DNA of 7,232 nucleotides from Candidatus Methanogasteraceae archaeon UBA261 (GCA_002506015.1 DAWR01000138.1:1-7232); one strand, 5' to 3'; positions 1 to 6,967 are shown, counted from the stretch's first letter. Program-made: numbers and translations. Notes: a model not told the origin generated them from the letters alone.

Positions 1-1
1 A

Positions 2-1384
2 ACCGCCCTTTTCTTAATCTGCGATGCCGCGCTCTACAAAAAATTCGCGCAATTCCAGCACGATGGAACCGGTGTCGATAATTCTATGACCGAGAGAGAC
101 AAGGGCTGCCCTTACGACTGCGGGCTCTGTCCTGAACATAAGACCACAACGGTCCTCTCATTAATCGACGTCACGAACCGGTGCAACCAGAAGTGCCCTG
201 TCTGTTTTGCGAATGCTGCTGCCACCGGCTATGTGTACGAGCCAAGTACAGAGCAGATCCGGGAGATGCTGGAGATGCTGATTAGAGAGAAGCCGGTACG
301 CAACTGGGCGATACAATTTTCAGGCGGTGAGCCCACTGTCAGGGATAATCTGCCGGAATTGATCAGAATGGCGCGCGATCTCGGCTTTATACAGATTCAG
401 ATTGCAACAAACGGTCTCCGTCTCGCAAACAGTGTCGAGTACTGCAAGGAGCTCCGGGAGGCTGGGCTGCATACCATATATCTCCAGTTCGATAGTATGA
501 CTCCGGAGCCATACTTTCAGATCCGTGGATTCAACGCGCTTCCGGTAAAGATGCGCGTGATTGAAAACTGTAGAAAATCCGGACTTACGAGTGTAACGCT
601 TGTTCCAACACTGATGAAAGGTGTGAACGACGATCAGATCGGTGATATTATACGGTTCGCATCACAGAATCTCGATGTGGTCAAGGGTGTTAATATGCAA
701 CCGGTCTCTTTTGCAGGAAGAATCAATCAGGAAGATCGTGAAAAATGGAGAATCACGATCCCTGGTGCGCTCAAATGCATCGAAGAGCAGACCGGTGGAG
801 AGATCACGGTAGATGATTTCTATCCTGTCTCATTCGTGGTTCCGATATCAGACTTCGGCGAGGTCAAGAAAGGAGAGCCGCAGGTGAAGTTCACGATGCA
901 TCCGCACTGCGGTGCAGGTACATACATCTATGTAGAGGATGGTCATTTTATTCCGATCACGCAGTTCATCGATGTCGAGGGATTGATCGAATATCTGGGC
1001 GAGACTGCACGCACGCACGATCACAAGACGATCAACAAACCGCATGTCACTGCAAGTATTGTGTCGCACATCGCGCAGTTCATTGATACGGATAAAGAGC
1101 CAAAGAGCGTGGATGTGAAGAAACTGCTCATCAATGCACTCACCAAAGGAACCGAGGATGTCATAAAGCAGTTCCACCGGAAAACTCTGTTTCTGGGAAT
1201 GATGCACTTTCAGGATCTGTATAATATCGATCTTGAGCGAGTGCAGCGCTGCGGCATCCATTACGCAACTCCGGATGGCAGGGTGATATCGTTCTGCAGT
1301 TACAACAATGTGTATCGGGAGCTCGTTGAGCGTAAGTTCTCGGTGCCGCTTGAGGAGTGGGAGCAATCGCATGTTGATCAGTGA
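2..1384 (+). CDS. Tes-family radical SAM protein (tetraether lipid synthase-like), 5'-truncated by the window edge
   Basis: The frame is open from base 2 to the TGA at 1382-1384 (460 visible residues). The ATG at 86 is probably not the start. The 28 codons before it include LYKKFAQFQHDGTGV, which resembles the segment preceding the GCPYDCGLCPEH motif in Tes/MJ0619 homologues. Family members run to about 500 residues, and the missing part would hold the N-terminal rubredoxin-like cysteine pairs. Numbering from the ATG at 86: a first Cys triad C8/C12/C15; the radical SAM CX3CX2C at C33/C37/C40; the SAM-contacting GGEP at 80-83; and C-terminal cysteines C275, C389 and C404 (the last two in RCGIHYATPDGR and SFCSYN), expected to bind auxiliary Fe-S clusters. 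Characterised Tes joins the phytanyl tails of archaeal diether lipids to make tetraethers. Related paralogues can have other lipid or methylation roles, so the exact reaction is inferred. It is separated from trmB by 124 bp containing a promoter, so it probably belongs to another transcript. Confidence 0.88.
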   Translation, partial: TALFLICDAALYKKFAQFQHDGTGVDNSMTERDKGCPYDCGLCPEHKTTTVLSLIDVTNRCNQKCPVCFANAAATGYVYEPSTEQIREMLEMLIREKPVRNWAIQFSGGEPTVRDNLPELIRMARDLGFIQIQIATNGLRLANSVEYCKELREAGLHTIYLQFDSMTPEPYFQIRGFNALPVKMRVIENCRKSGLTSVTLVPTLMKGVNDDQIGDIIRFASQNLDVVKGVNMQPVSFAGRINQEDREKWRITIPGALKCIEEQTGGEITVDDFYPVSFVVPISDFGEVKKGEPQVKFTMHPHCGAGTYIYVEDGHFIPITQFIDVEGLIEYLGETARTHDHKTINKPHVTASIVSHIAQFIDTDKEPKSVDVKKLLINALTKGTEDVIKQFHRKTLFLGMMHFQDLYNIDLERVQRCGIHYATPDGRVISFCSYNNVYRELVERKFSVPLEEWEQSHVDQ

Positions 1385-1396
1385 TTTGCTGATTTT
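1377..1396 (+). terminator. Weak hairpin plus T-run at the end of the Tes-family gene
   Basis: ATCAG (1377-1381) and CTGAT (1389-1393) form a 5-bp inverted repeat with a 7-nt loop, followed by TTTT (1393-1396). It overlaps the stop codon. Archaea mainly terminate at T-rich tracts and the stem is short, so this is only a candidate. Confidence 0.2.
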
Positions 1397-1423
1397 ACGC
1401 AATGGATATCCTGAGTTGGCTTA

Positions 1424-1440
1424 TACTGCCTATGTCAGTA
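1424..1440. promoter_or_regulatory. Distal TACTG-N7-CAGTA dyad (candidate TrmB-family operator)
   Basis: TACTG at 1424-1428 and CAGTA at 1436-1440 are perfect inverted half-sites around a 7-bp spacer. The match extends by one more base pair (A1423/T1441). The dyad abuts the distal TATA-like element at 1441. It resembles the TACT-spacer-GAGTA type of site reported for a haloarchaeal TrmB, and a TrmB-family gene lies directly downstream. Binding itself is inferred. Confidence 0.5.
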
Positions 1441-1448
1441 TTATAAAA
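1441..1448 (+). promoter_or_regulatory. Distal TATA-like box upstream of the TrmB-family gene
   Basis: The AT-only octamer TTATAAAA lies 61 bp before the trmB ATG. If used, transcription would start near 1466-1471 and give a leader of about 40 nt that contains the second dyad. It competes with the proximal box at 1479-1485 as the main promoter element. Confidence 0.35.
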
Positions 1449-1478
1449 ACAACATACAAGTCAATCAAATCAAAACAT

Positions 1479-1485
1479 ATTTAAA
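1479..1485 (+). promoter_or_regulatory. Proximal TATA box of the trmB-RND-COG1361 operon
   Basis: ATTTAAA, in the context CATATTTAAAGC with an A-rich stretch upstream, is a good archaeal TATA element. Its centre lies 27 bp before the ATG at 1509. Archaeal transcription usually starts about 25 bp downstream of the TATA centre, which would place the start within a few bases of the ATG. No GGAGG-like site precedes the ATG, so a leaderless mRNA is likely. Confidence 0.6.
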
Positions 1486-1486
1486 G

Positions 1487-1503
1487 CAGTACGGCAGATA
1501 CTG
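1487..1503. promoter_or_regulatory. Proximal CAGTA-N7-TACTG dyad between TATA box and start codon
   Basis: CAGTA (1487-1491) and TACTG (1499-1503) use the same half-sites as the upstream dyad, in the reverse arrangement and with the same 7-bp spacer. The dyad lies between the proximal TATA box and the ATG, covering the expected transcription start. A protein bound here would be expected to repress. The two dyad centres (1432 and 1495) are 63 bp apart, about six helical turns, which would place both on one face of the DNA. Confidence 0.45.
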
Positions 1504-1508
1504 ATACC

Positions 1509-2291
1509 ATGAAGAGTGCTGTCGAATCCCTGCGTGATCTCGGGCTCACCGAGTATGAGGCAAAGGTGTACACCGCACTTGTGAAGATCAGAAGCGGGAC
1601 CGCATCAGATATTCATCTGGTCTCAGGGATTCCGCGTTCTGCGGTCTACGGTGCGCTCCACCGACTCGAAGAACGGGGGACAATCGAGGTTCAGTCTTCC
1701 AAACCGATGAGATACAGGGCTGTTCCTCCGGAGATTGCCCTTGGAAAACTGAAAGATAATTTTATAGCTGAAAGCGAAAACGCACTTGCTGCACTCGAAG
1801 AAATCTATCAAACACAGAAGATAGAGGTGCGAGAAGAGGCGATATGGACAATAAGTGGAATAAAAAACGTAAGCGACAAAATTATCGAGATGATCATGGG
1901 CGCACAGAATGATATTATCTTCGCGGCGTCTTACCCGTCGTTTCACGAAATTGCAAAGACATATCCGATTTTCAAGAATATAAAAGATGTACTGGTCGAT
2001 AAAATTGAACAGGGGGTTACCGTAAGAGTGACTGGCTTGCGGAGCGAAGGACTTTACAATATTGCAAATGATACCCCAGGAGCGATCATAAGAGCATTTC
2101 CAGCAGATAAACCAACTGCAGGCGGCGGAATACTGATCGTTGATGGGAAGGACGTATTGATTGCGATCATGAGCGAAAACGCTGATACCGGCATGTACGA
2201 TCTCATGGCAATCTATACGGAGGGGATCGGGGCTGCATCGATATTCAAACACTTCGTCGAGACTGAATGGGATGCATCGGTGGCGATATGA
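1509..2291 (+). CDS. TrmB-family transcriptional regulator
   Basis: This 260-residue protein has the usual TrmB-family build and length. An N-terminal winged helix-turn-helix spans about residues 5-74: LGLTEYEAKVYTAL at 11-24, then a recognition-helix region around 40-57 containing GIPRSAVYGALHRLEERG, then the wing. A helical, probably coiled-coil dimerisation segment follows at about 75-105. The C-terminal effector domain (about 106-258) is of the PLD-like/sugar-binding type, with IVDGKDVLIAI at 209-220. Known TrmB proteins switch DNA binding on ligand binding, often a sugar or a metabolic intermediate; the ligand here cannot be read from sequence. The ATG at 1509 is supported by the promoter spacing and by the start of the HTH. 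As the first gene of the cluster, 22 bp before the RND exporter, it is likely the local, self-regulated controller of the exporter genes. Confidence 0.87.
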   Translation: MKSAVESLRDLGLTEYEAKVYTALVKIRSGTASDIHLVSGIPRSAVYGALHRLEERGTIEVQSSKPMRYRAVPPEIALGKLKDNFIAESENALAALEEIYQTQKIEVREEAIWTISGIKNVSDKIIEMIMGAQNDIIFAASYPSFHEIAKTYPIFKNIKDVLVDKIEQGVTVRVTGLRSEGLYNIANDTPGAIIRAFPADKPTAGGGILIVDGKDVLIAIMSENADTGMYDLMAIYTEGIGAASIFKHFVETEWDASVAI

Positions 2292-2296
2292 AGATG

Positions 2297-2301
2297 GGTG
2301 A
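2297..2301 (+). promoter_or_regulatory. Candidate Shine-Dalgarno site for the RND exporter
   Basis: GGTGA matches the core of GGAGGTGATC and lies 12 nt before the GTG at 2314, a rather long spacing. The run of five Gs at 2310-2314 overlaps the start codon and is too close to serve. An in-frame TAG at 2308-2310 rules out an earlier start. Confidence 0.4.
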
Positions 2302-2313
2302 AAAATATAGGGG

Positions 2314-4671
2314 GTGGCTTATATCTCGATCAATGACATATTTGAACGTATAGGGGTATTTGTTGAGAAGAACACAATTCCGATACTCGTGGTTGCAGTT
2401 ATTCTCATCCTCATCTCCTTCAGTGGTGCGAAGCAAATCGAGATGGCATCAGGCACTGAAACCTTTGTAGAGAAGGAGTCTCGCCTTTACCAGGATTTTG
2501 ACCTCCTGTACCAGCAGTACTTCGGAACCGACGCGATTGTGGTCATGGTTGAGGGCGGGGACATCGCTACGCCTGAGGTCTTGCGTGCCATTGACCGGCT
2601 TGAGACCGGTGTTTCAGGAACAAGGAACGTTGAACAGATTGTGGATGTTGCAGGCATGGTGCGGCAGGCAAATCTTGGAGTAGAAGGGCGCAACCGGATC
2701 CCTGATGATGAGCAAGCGATCAGAGCACTCATCGATACGCTTCCGGAACAGCAGCGCAAGATCGTGATGCCTGATACACGACACGCTGCGGTTTATGTCG
2801 TGATGCCCGCACGCCTCAGCGACCCTGAACAAGCAGACGTACTCGCGGTTGTCGAGGATATAATAGAGTGGGCGGATTTTCCAGCAGGATACGACGTCAT
2901 CGTCACCGGTGACCCGACATTCATGAATGCCATGAAAAACGAGATGAACTCGAGCATGGGTCCGCTCCTTCTGATCGCATCGCTTCTGATGGTGGTTGTG
3001 CTCTTCATCGCGTTCAGACATGCGCGGTGGCAGCTCCTCCCGCTTCCGGTTGTCCTGATCGGAATTATCTGGACGTTCGGTGCGATGGGCTTTCTGGACA
3101 TACCACTCTCGATGGTCTCGATGTCTGCTTTTCCGATATTAATAGGACTTGGAATCGACTATGCGATCCAGTTCCACAACAGAATCGAAGAGGAGTTCGC
3201 AAGGGTCGATGATGCAAAGAGGGCGGTAACAGAGACGGTGCGGCATACCGCGCCCGCTGTCCTGATCGCGCTGATTATCACCGGGCTTGGTTTCGTGAGT
3301 CTGTTCACATCAACGGTGCCGATGATCCAGGATTTTGGACTTCTGTGTCTGGTTGGTATTGTCTGCTGCTTCTTTTCTGCCCTGTTCATCGGAGTTACAG
3401 CGGTCTACGCGCTACATCGCAGGGGCGACAGAAAGAATCGGAGACAAAATAGCAAGCAGACAATCGACAGGAAGGAAGATAGCTCGGTTGAGCGAGCCTT
3501 TGGCAGTCTTGCAGTCTGGTCTGCAAACAATCCTCTGCTGGTTCTCGGTGTCGCGGGATTGCTCTGTGTTGCAGGACTATATGCGGATACGGTAGTCGGG
3601 ATCGAGACCGATGTGAAGACGTTCGTGCCGTCTGATATGCCCGCACTTATCGATATTGAACACATGGTCGATGTACTTGGCGGCACCGACCAGTTGAATC
3701 TGATCGTGAAGGCAGAGGATGTGACAGATCCTGCTGTGGTTGCGTGGATGGATAGGTTTTCCGCACACGAGATTGAACTACACCCCTACATTTCAAGTGG
3801 AGAAAGCATAGCAGGTCCGATGAAGGTTATGAATCACGGAGAGCTTCCGGAGACTTCCGGGCAGGTGGACGCGGTCATGCAAAGAATTCCTGAGAGCACA
3901 AGAGACCGGTACATCTACGGGCGTACAACAGCGCTCCTGAACCTTGGTATCGGGGATGCAATATCAGGACTCGGTCTTCCCAGAATTGATCGGTTGATCA
4001 GACTCGTAAAAGGCGATATCCAGTGGACAGAGCCGCCACCAGGTGTTACCGTCACGATCACAGGACAGTCTGTAGCGATGACAACGACGATTGCGGCACT
4101 CACGACAGGCAGACGGCTAATGACGTTTGTGGGGCTCGTTCTGATCACCGGCGGGCTCTTCCTGCTCTACCGCGACTGGCTGAAAGCGATCATACCTGTT
4201 CTTACGATGGGGCTTGTCATCGGATGGTCAGGAGGCGTGATGTACTTGCTTGGAATGGACTACACACCGATGACCGCAACGCTTGGAGCACTGATCCTTG
4301 GCGTCGGCTCCGAGTATGCTGTGATGATGATGGAGCGATACTTCGAGGAGCGAGAGAACGGATTTGCCCCGATCGATGCAATCCGAATATCCACCGGCAA
4401 GATTGGAGTTGCGATCCTGGCATCCGGTCTCACAACGCTCGCCGGGTTCTCAGCGCTGGTTGCGTCGCCGTTCTCGATGAACCGGAACTTCGGGGTCGTG
4501 ACCGTTATCGATGTGCTGCTTGCACTGATCGCAAGTTTCTTCGTCTTTCCAGTGCTTATCGTGTGGCTGGATGGGGCGCGGGAGAAGAGAAGGGCGCGAA
4601 AGGCTGCGAAGATACTGGAACCTGATCGAACGAAACAGCCAAACCAAACAGGAAAAGGAGTTACGGGATAA
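2314..4671 (+). CDS. RND/MMPL-superfamily exporter, archaeal HAE3-like (COG1033 type)
   Basis: This 785-residue membrane protein has two RND halves. Approximate TM segments: TM1 22-38; a large external domain 40-210; TM2 215-234; TM3 240-260; TM4 264-288; TM5 312-332; TM6 336-367; a basic cytoplasmic linker 368-400; TM7 405-425; a second external domain 430-600; TM8 601-619; TM9 624-648; TM10 652-672; TM11 696-717; TM12 727-752. TM4 carries GLGIDYAIQFHNR with D282, and TM10 carries GVGSEYAVMMMERY with E667. These are the positions of the proton-relay acidic residues in RND/MMPL pumps, and the Asp/Glu pair fits the largely archaeal HAE3 group. It should export hydrophobic or amphiphilic compounds using the proton or sodium gradient; the substrate is unknown. 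The length is normal and there are no frame breaks. The start is GTG at 2314, since a TAG lies two codons upstream. It sits in one operon with trmB and the two surface proteins. Confidence 0.9.
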   Translation: MAYISINDIFERIGVFVEKNTIPILVVAVILILISFSGAKQIEMASGTETFVEKESRLYQDFDLLYQQYFGTDAIVVMVEGGDIATPEVLRAIDRLETGVSGTRNVEQIVDVAGMVRQANLGVEGRNRIPDDEQAIRALIDTLPEQQRKIVMPDTRHAAVYVVMPARLSDPEQADVLAVVEDIIEWADFPAGYDVIVTGDPTFMNAMKNEMNSSMGPLLLIASLLMVVVLFIAFRHARWQLLPLPVVLIGIIWTFGAMGFLDIPLSMVSMSAFPILIGLGIDYAIQFHNRIEEEFARVDDAKRAVTETVRHTAPAVLIALIITGLGFVSLFTSTVPMIQDFGLLCLVGIVCCFFSALFIGVTAVYALHRRGDRKNRRQNSKQTIDRKEDSSVERAFGSLAVWSANNPLLVLGVAGLLCVAGLYADTVVGIETDVKTFVPSDMPALIDIEHMVDVLGGTDQLNLIVKAEDVTDPAVVAWMDRFSAHEIELHPYISSGESIAGPMKVMNHGELPETSGQVDAVMQRIPESTRDRYIYGRTTALLNLGIGDAISGLGLPRIDRLIRLVKGDIQWTEPPPGVTVTITGQSVAMTTTIAALTTGRRLMTFVGLVLITGGLFLLYRDWLKAIIPVLTMGLVIGWSGGVMYLLGMDYTPMTATLGALILGVGSEYAVMMMERYFEERENGFAPIDAIRISTGKIGVAILASGLTTLAGFSALVASPFSMNRNFGVVTVIDVLLALIASFFVFPVLIVWLDGAREKRRARKAAKILEPDRTKQPNQTGKGVTG

Positions 4672-4683
4672 AACAGAACAAAG

Positions 4684-4693
4684 AAGGAGATGA
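4684..4693 (+). promoter_or_regulatory. Strong Shine-Dalgarno site for the first COG1361-like gene
   Basis: AAGGAGATGA, with GGAG at 4686-4689, ends just before the ATG at 4695, giving 5 nt between GGAG and the start. It fixes the start and is much stronger than the site before the RND gene. Confidence 0.7.
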
Positions 4694-4694
4694 C

Positions 4695-5879
4695 ATGAAC
4701 ATAACTAAAATGACACTAGTCGCACTACTAATACTCGTGGCACTCACATCGCTTGTAGCATCACTACCTGCCGACGAGCTGCGGGCAAGCCAGCATCGCA
4801 ACGACACACACATGTCGCCAGCAGCATCGATACACACAACAACTGCCGCCGGCTTACCAGACCACCTCTCGCCGGGTTTCACGTTCTCGAAGAACTTCTA
4901 CGATGTCCATGGACTGCCAAACCTGACAGCATCGATCGTCGGCGACGAAAAGTTTGATCGCGGCGACGAGGTCACGCTTCCAATCGATCTAATCAACCGT
5001 GGAGTTGTTCTTGGATTCGAATCCGACCGCATGCCTGATGATGATGAAGAGATTGATCTCGCCAGTATGGAACTTGGATACGAACTCCAGCAGGTGAATG
5101 CGATAGGGATCACTGCAATGCTCGTAGCGCCAGAGGGGAGCCCAATCGAGGTGAAATCGGGACCGCAGCAGGCAGGATCGATCAAGGGGGACAAGGGAGC
5201 GCGTAAGACTGTCAGATTCAACATCGAGATCGATGAGAACGCTCCTGCCGGTACCTACCCGCTGATACTTGCCACGAGCTGCATATACCAGAAAAACGCA
5301 CAGGTAAGCGGAAACGTCTCTGAAAGTAGAGCTGACGTGAACCTCTGGTACGACGCACTCAACCAGACGCAGGTACTCTATATAACCGTTGAGAAACTGG
5401 CTGACTTTGAGATTGTCAACGTATCCTCCAATCTCCGTGCAGGCGAGGATGACAGAGTGCTTTCCATAACTTATCGGAATACCGGTGAGGAGACTGCAAC
5501 CGAGGCGGTAGCACGGATCAGCGTGACCGATCCGTTCAGCAGCACCGATGATCAGGCATATCTCGGAACGCTTGCCCCGGGCGAGAGCGTGACCGGTACC
5601 TTCGTAATTGATACGGATTCCTACGCCGCAATAAAGCCGTACGGCATCGATACCGAGATCAGGTTTAAAGATGCTGCAGGGGATTTAAAAGTATCAGAGT
5701 CCATGACTGCAACCGCTACGATAGAACCTTTGGTACCGACATCCAAGAAGGTAAAGCCATACATTCTTCCGATCATGTTACTCATACTTCTCGTGCTCGT
5801 AGCAATCGGAGTGCGGTACTACCTCAAGAACGTTGCCGGGAACAGGAACGCCCAGAGAACGGATGAACCGGACGATTGA
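4695..5879 (+). CDS. Secreted, C-terminally anchored COG1361/NEW3-like surface protein (paralogue 1)
   Basis: This is a 394-residue protein. Residues 1-23 form a signal peptide or signal anchor with a hydrophobic core. Residues 24-60 are a polar Ser/Thr/His/Ala-rich spacer. Two beta-sandwich-like regions follow (about 67-235 and 236-345), then one C-terminal TM helix (about 355-376) and a short charged tail. This is the build of archaeal COG1361 'S-layer domain-like' proteins, which often sit beside RND exporters in methanogens. Hallmarks are an NRG turn (101-103), an acidic loop DDDEEID (115-121), DENAPAGTYPL (180-190), ADFEIVNV, and YRNTGEETAT followed by LGTLAPGESVT. N-glycosylation sequons occur at N36, N76, N207, N223 and N242. 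It most likely lies outside the membrane as a partner of the pump encoded 23 bp upstream; no function has been proven from sequence. It is a tandem paralogue of the next gene. Confidence 0.82.
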   Translation: MNITKMTLVALLILVALTSLVASLPADELRASQHRNDTHMSPAASIHTTTAAGLPDHLSPGFTFSKNFYDVHGLPNLTASIVGDEKFDRGDEVTLPIDLINRGVVLGFESDRMPDDDEEIDLASMELGYELQQVNAIGITAMLVAPEGSPIEVKSGPQQAGSIKGDKGARKTVRFNIEIDENAPAGTYPLILATSCIYQKNAQVSGNVSESRADVNLWYDALNQTQVLYITVEKLADFEIVNVSSNLRAGEDDRVLSITYRNTGEETATEAVARISVTDPFSSTDDQAYLGTLAPGESVTGTFVIDTDSYAAIKPYGIDTEIRFKDAAGDLKVSESMTATATIEPLVPTSKKVKPYILPIMLLILLVLVAIGVRYYLKNVAGNRNAQRTDEPDD

Positions 5880-5881
5880 GC

Positions 5882-5890
5882 AGGTGATCT
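5882..5890 (+). promoter_or_regulatory. Shine-Dalgarno site supporting the GTG start at 5894
   Basis: AGGTGATCT is a near-exact match to the 3' half of GGAGGTGATC and ends 3 nt before the GTG at 5894. It lies entirely in the 14-bp gap after the preceding stop. It favours this GTG over later in-frame starts, which would also cut into the signal peptide. Confidence 0.65.
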
Positions 5891-5893
5891 CTG

Positions 5894-6940
5894 GTGCAAA
5901 CGAAGATTGTTGCTATAATTGCCATCGTCGCAGCCGCCCTATTGCTCGCGGTTCCGGTTGCGGTCGGAAGCGAGTATATCCCTGAGAGCTACACACGATC
6001 CACGAATTACTATGATGTCACAGGCGAGCCATACCTGCTTGCGACGCTTGTCGGGGATTGCGAGCTTTATCGCGGCGAGGATGCGGTACTTGAGATCACG
6101 CTCCAGAATTACGGAGAGATCTCCAGAATCAAGGGTGATGAATATCTCAATCCCGATGAGGAGAACTATGACGACGAGACTATGCTCGCTGCAATCGAAC
6201 TGGAGTCAGAGATCGAAAAATCGTGTGCAGACCACGTCAACGTCGTGCTCTCTGCAGACGGTGCGCCGGTCGATGTCACGGTGGATGTGCAGGAGATCGA
6301 GTCCATCGAAGCTGGCAAAACCGGAACGGCACGGTTTCCGATCCATGTCGATGATGATGCACCCGCCGGCGCATACCACCTGCGTATAGAGGCATGTTAC
6401 GACCACATCCGGAATGTACAGGTGAGCGGCACCCCCGATAAGCCGGATATCAATTACTGGAATACGACCGGGGTGCAGAACCGGACTATAGTGATCGTGG
6501 TTGAGAAAGAGGCTGACTTCGAGGTCACCGACGTTGTATCCGGGATGCAGGTCGAAAAGACGGGATTTTTAAACATCACATACCAGAATACCGGTGAAGA
6601 GACCGCAACAGATGCGATCGCTCGCGTAAGCGACATGCTGCCATTTACTGCGGTTACGAATCAGGAGCGTCTCGGCACGATTGCGCCTGGCGAGTCTGTG
6701 ACCGCACACTTCCGTGTCAGCACCGACCGGGATGCGGTTCCAAAGGTGTATGACATAAGCACAGGGATCAGGTTCAAGGACGAGGATTGCGATATCCAGA
6801 TCTCGGACCCGATGCAGATCGGGGTTTCTGTTGCGCCGAAGGTGCCGTTTTCAGAGAAGCTCCTGGCGAAGAAGTGGTGGATCGTGGCGGTCGCGGTCGT
6901 GCTTCTGGCATTCGGGGGATGGCGGGCGCTTAAGCGATGA
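5894..6940 (+). CDS. Secreted, C-terminally anchored COG1361/NEW3-like surface protein (paralogue 2)
   Basis: This 348-residue protein starts at GTG 5894. It has a signal peptide at about 1-25 (Ala/Val-rich core ending near AVGS), extracellular beta-sandwich-like regions (about 38-205 and 206-315), a C-terminal TM helix (about 328-344) and a short basic tail. It aligns along its length with paralogue 1: YYDVTGEPYLLATLVGD against FYDVHGLPNLTASIVGD, an acidic loop (residues 87-95), DDDAPAGAYHL, EADFEVTDV, ITYQNTGEETAT, LGTIAPGESVT and GIRFKDED. It lacks the Ser/Thr-rich spacer after the signal. It has four cysteines (C56, C111, C168, C299) where paralogue 1 has only one outside its signal region, so disulfides are possible. 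Sequons are at N190, N196 and N227. The likely role is an external pump partner, perhaps paired with paralogue 1; this is inference from the operon. Confidence 0.82.
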   Translation: MQTKIVAIIAIVAAALLLAVPVAVGSEYIPESYTRSTNYYDVTGEPYLLATLVGDCELYRGEDAVLEITLQNYGEISRIKGDEYLNPDEENYDDETMLAAIELESEIEKSCADHVNVVLSADGAPVDVTVDVQEIESIEAGKTGTARFPIHVDDDAPAGAYHLRIEACYDHIRNVQVSGTPDKPDINYWNTTGVQNRTIVIVVEKEADFEVTDVVSGMQVEKTGFLNITYQNTGEETATDAIARVSDMLPFTAVTNQERLGTIAPGESVTAHFRVSTDRDAVPKVYDISTGIRFKDEDCDIQISDPMQIGVSVAPKVPFSEKLLAKKWWIVAVAVVLLAFGGWRALKR

Positions 6941-6967
6941 AGGATGTGAGGGTGGCGTGTCTACACC

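Noticed and set aside
848..1402. 184-residue open frame on the minus strand opposite the Tes-family gene
   Set aside because: It lies inside a well-supported gene, its translation has no recognisable domain, and it has no promoter or ribosome site of its own.
1623..2252. 209-residue open frame on the minus strand opposite the TrmB-family gene
   Set aside because: The Cys/Arg/Phe-rich composition is typical of antisense translation of a real gene, and the sense frame has clear TrmB-family structure.
2301..2310. AT-rich AAAAATATAG before the RND gene as an internal promoter
   Set aside because: It lies only 4-13 bp from the GTG, so a start about 25 bp downstream would fall inside the coding region.
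4023..4625. 200-residue + strand frame inside the RND gene
   Set aside because: It is an out-of-frame overlap with the TM8-TM12 coding region. Its Arg/Asp/Cys-rich translation has no domain, while the RND frame has the expected membrane helices and motifs.
5919..6389. 156-residue + strand frame inside paralogue 2
   Set aside because: The Ser/Arg-rich translation is a frame-shifted shadow of the COG1361-like coding sequence.
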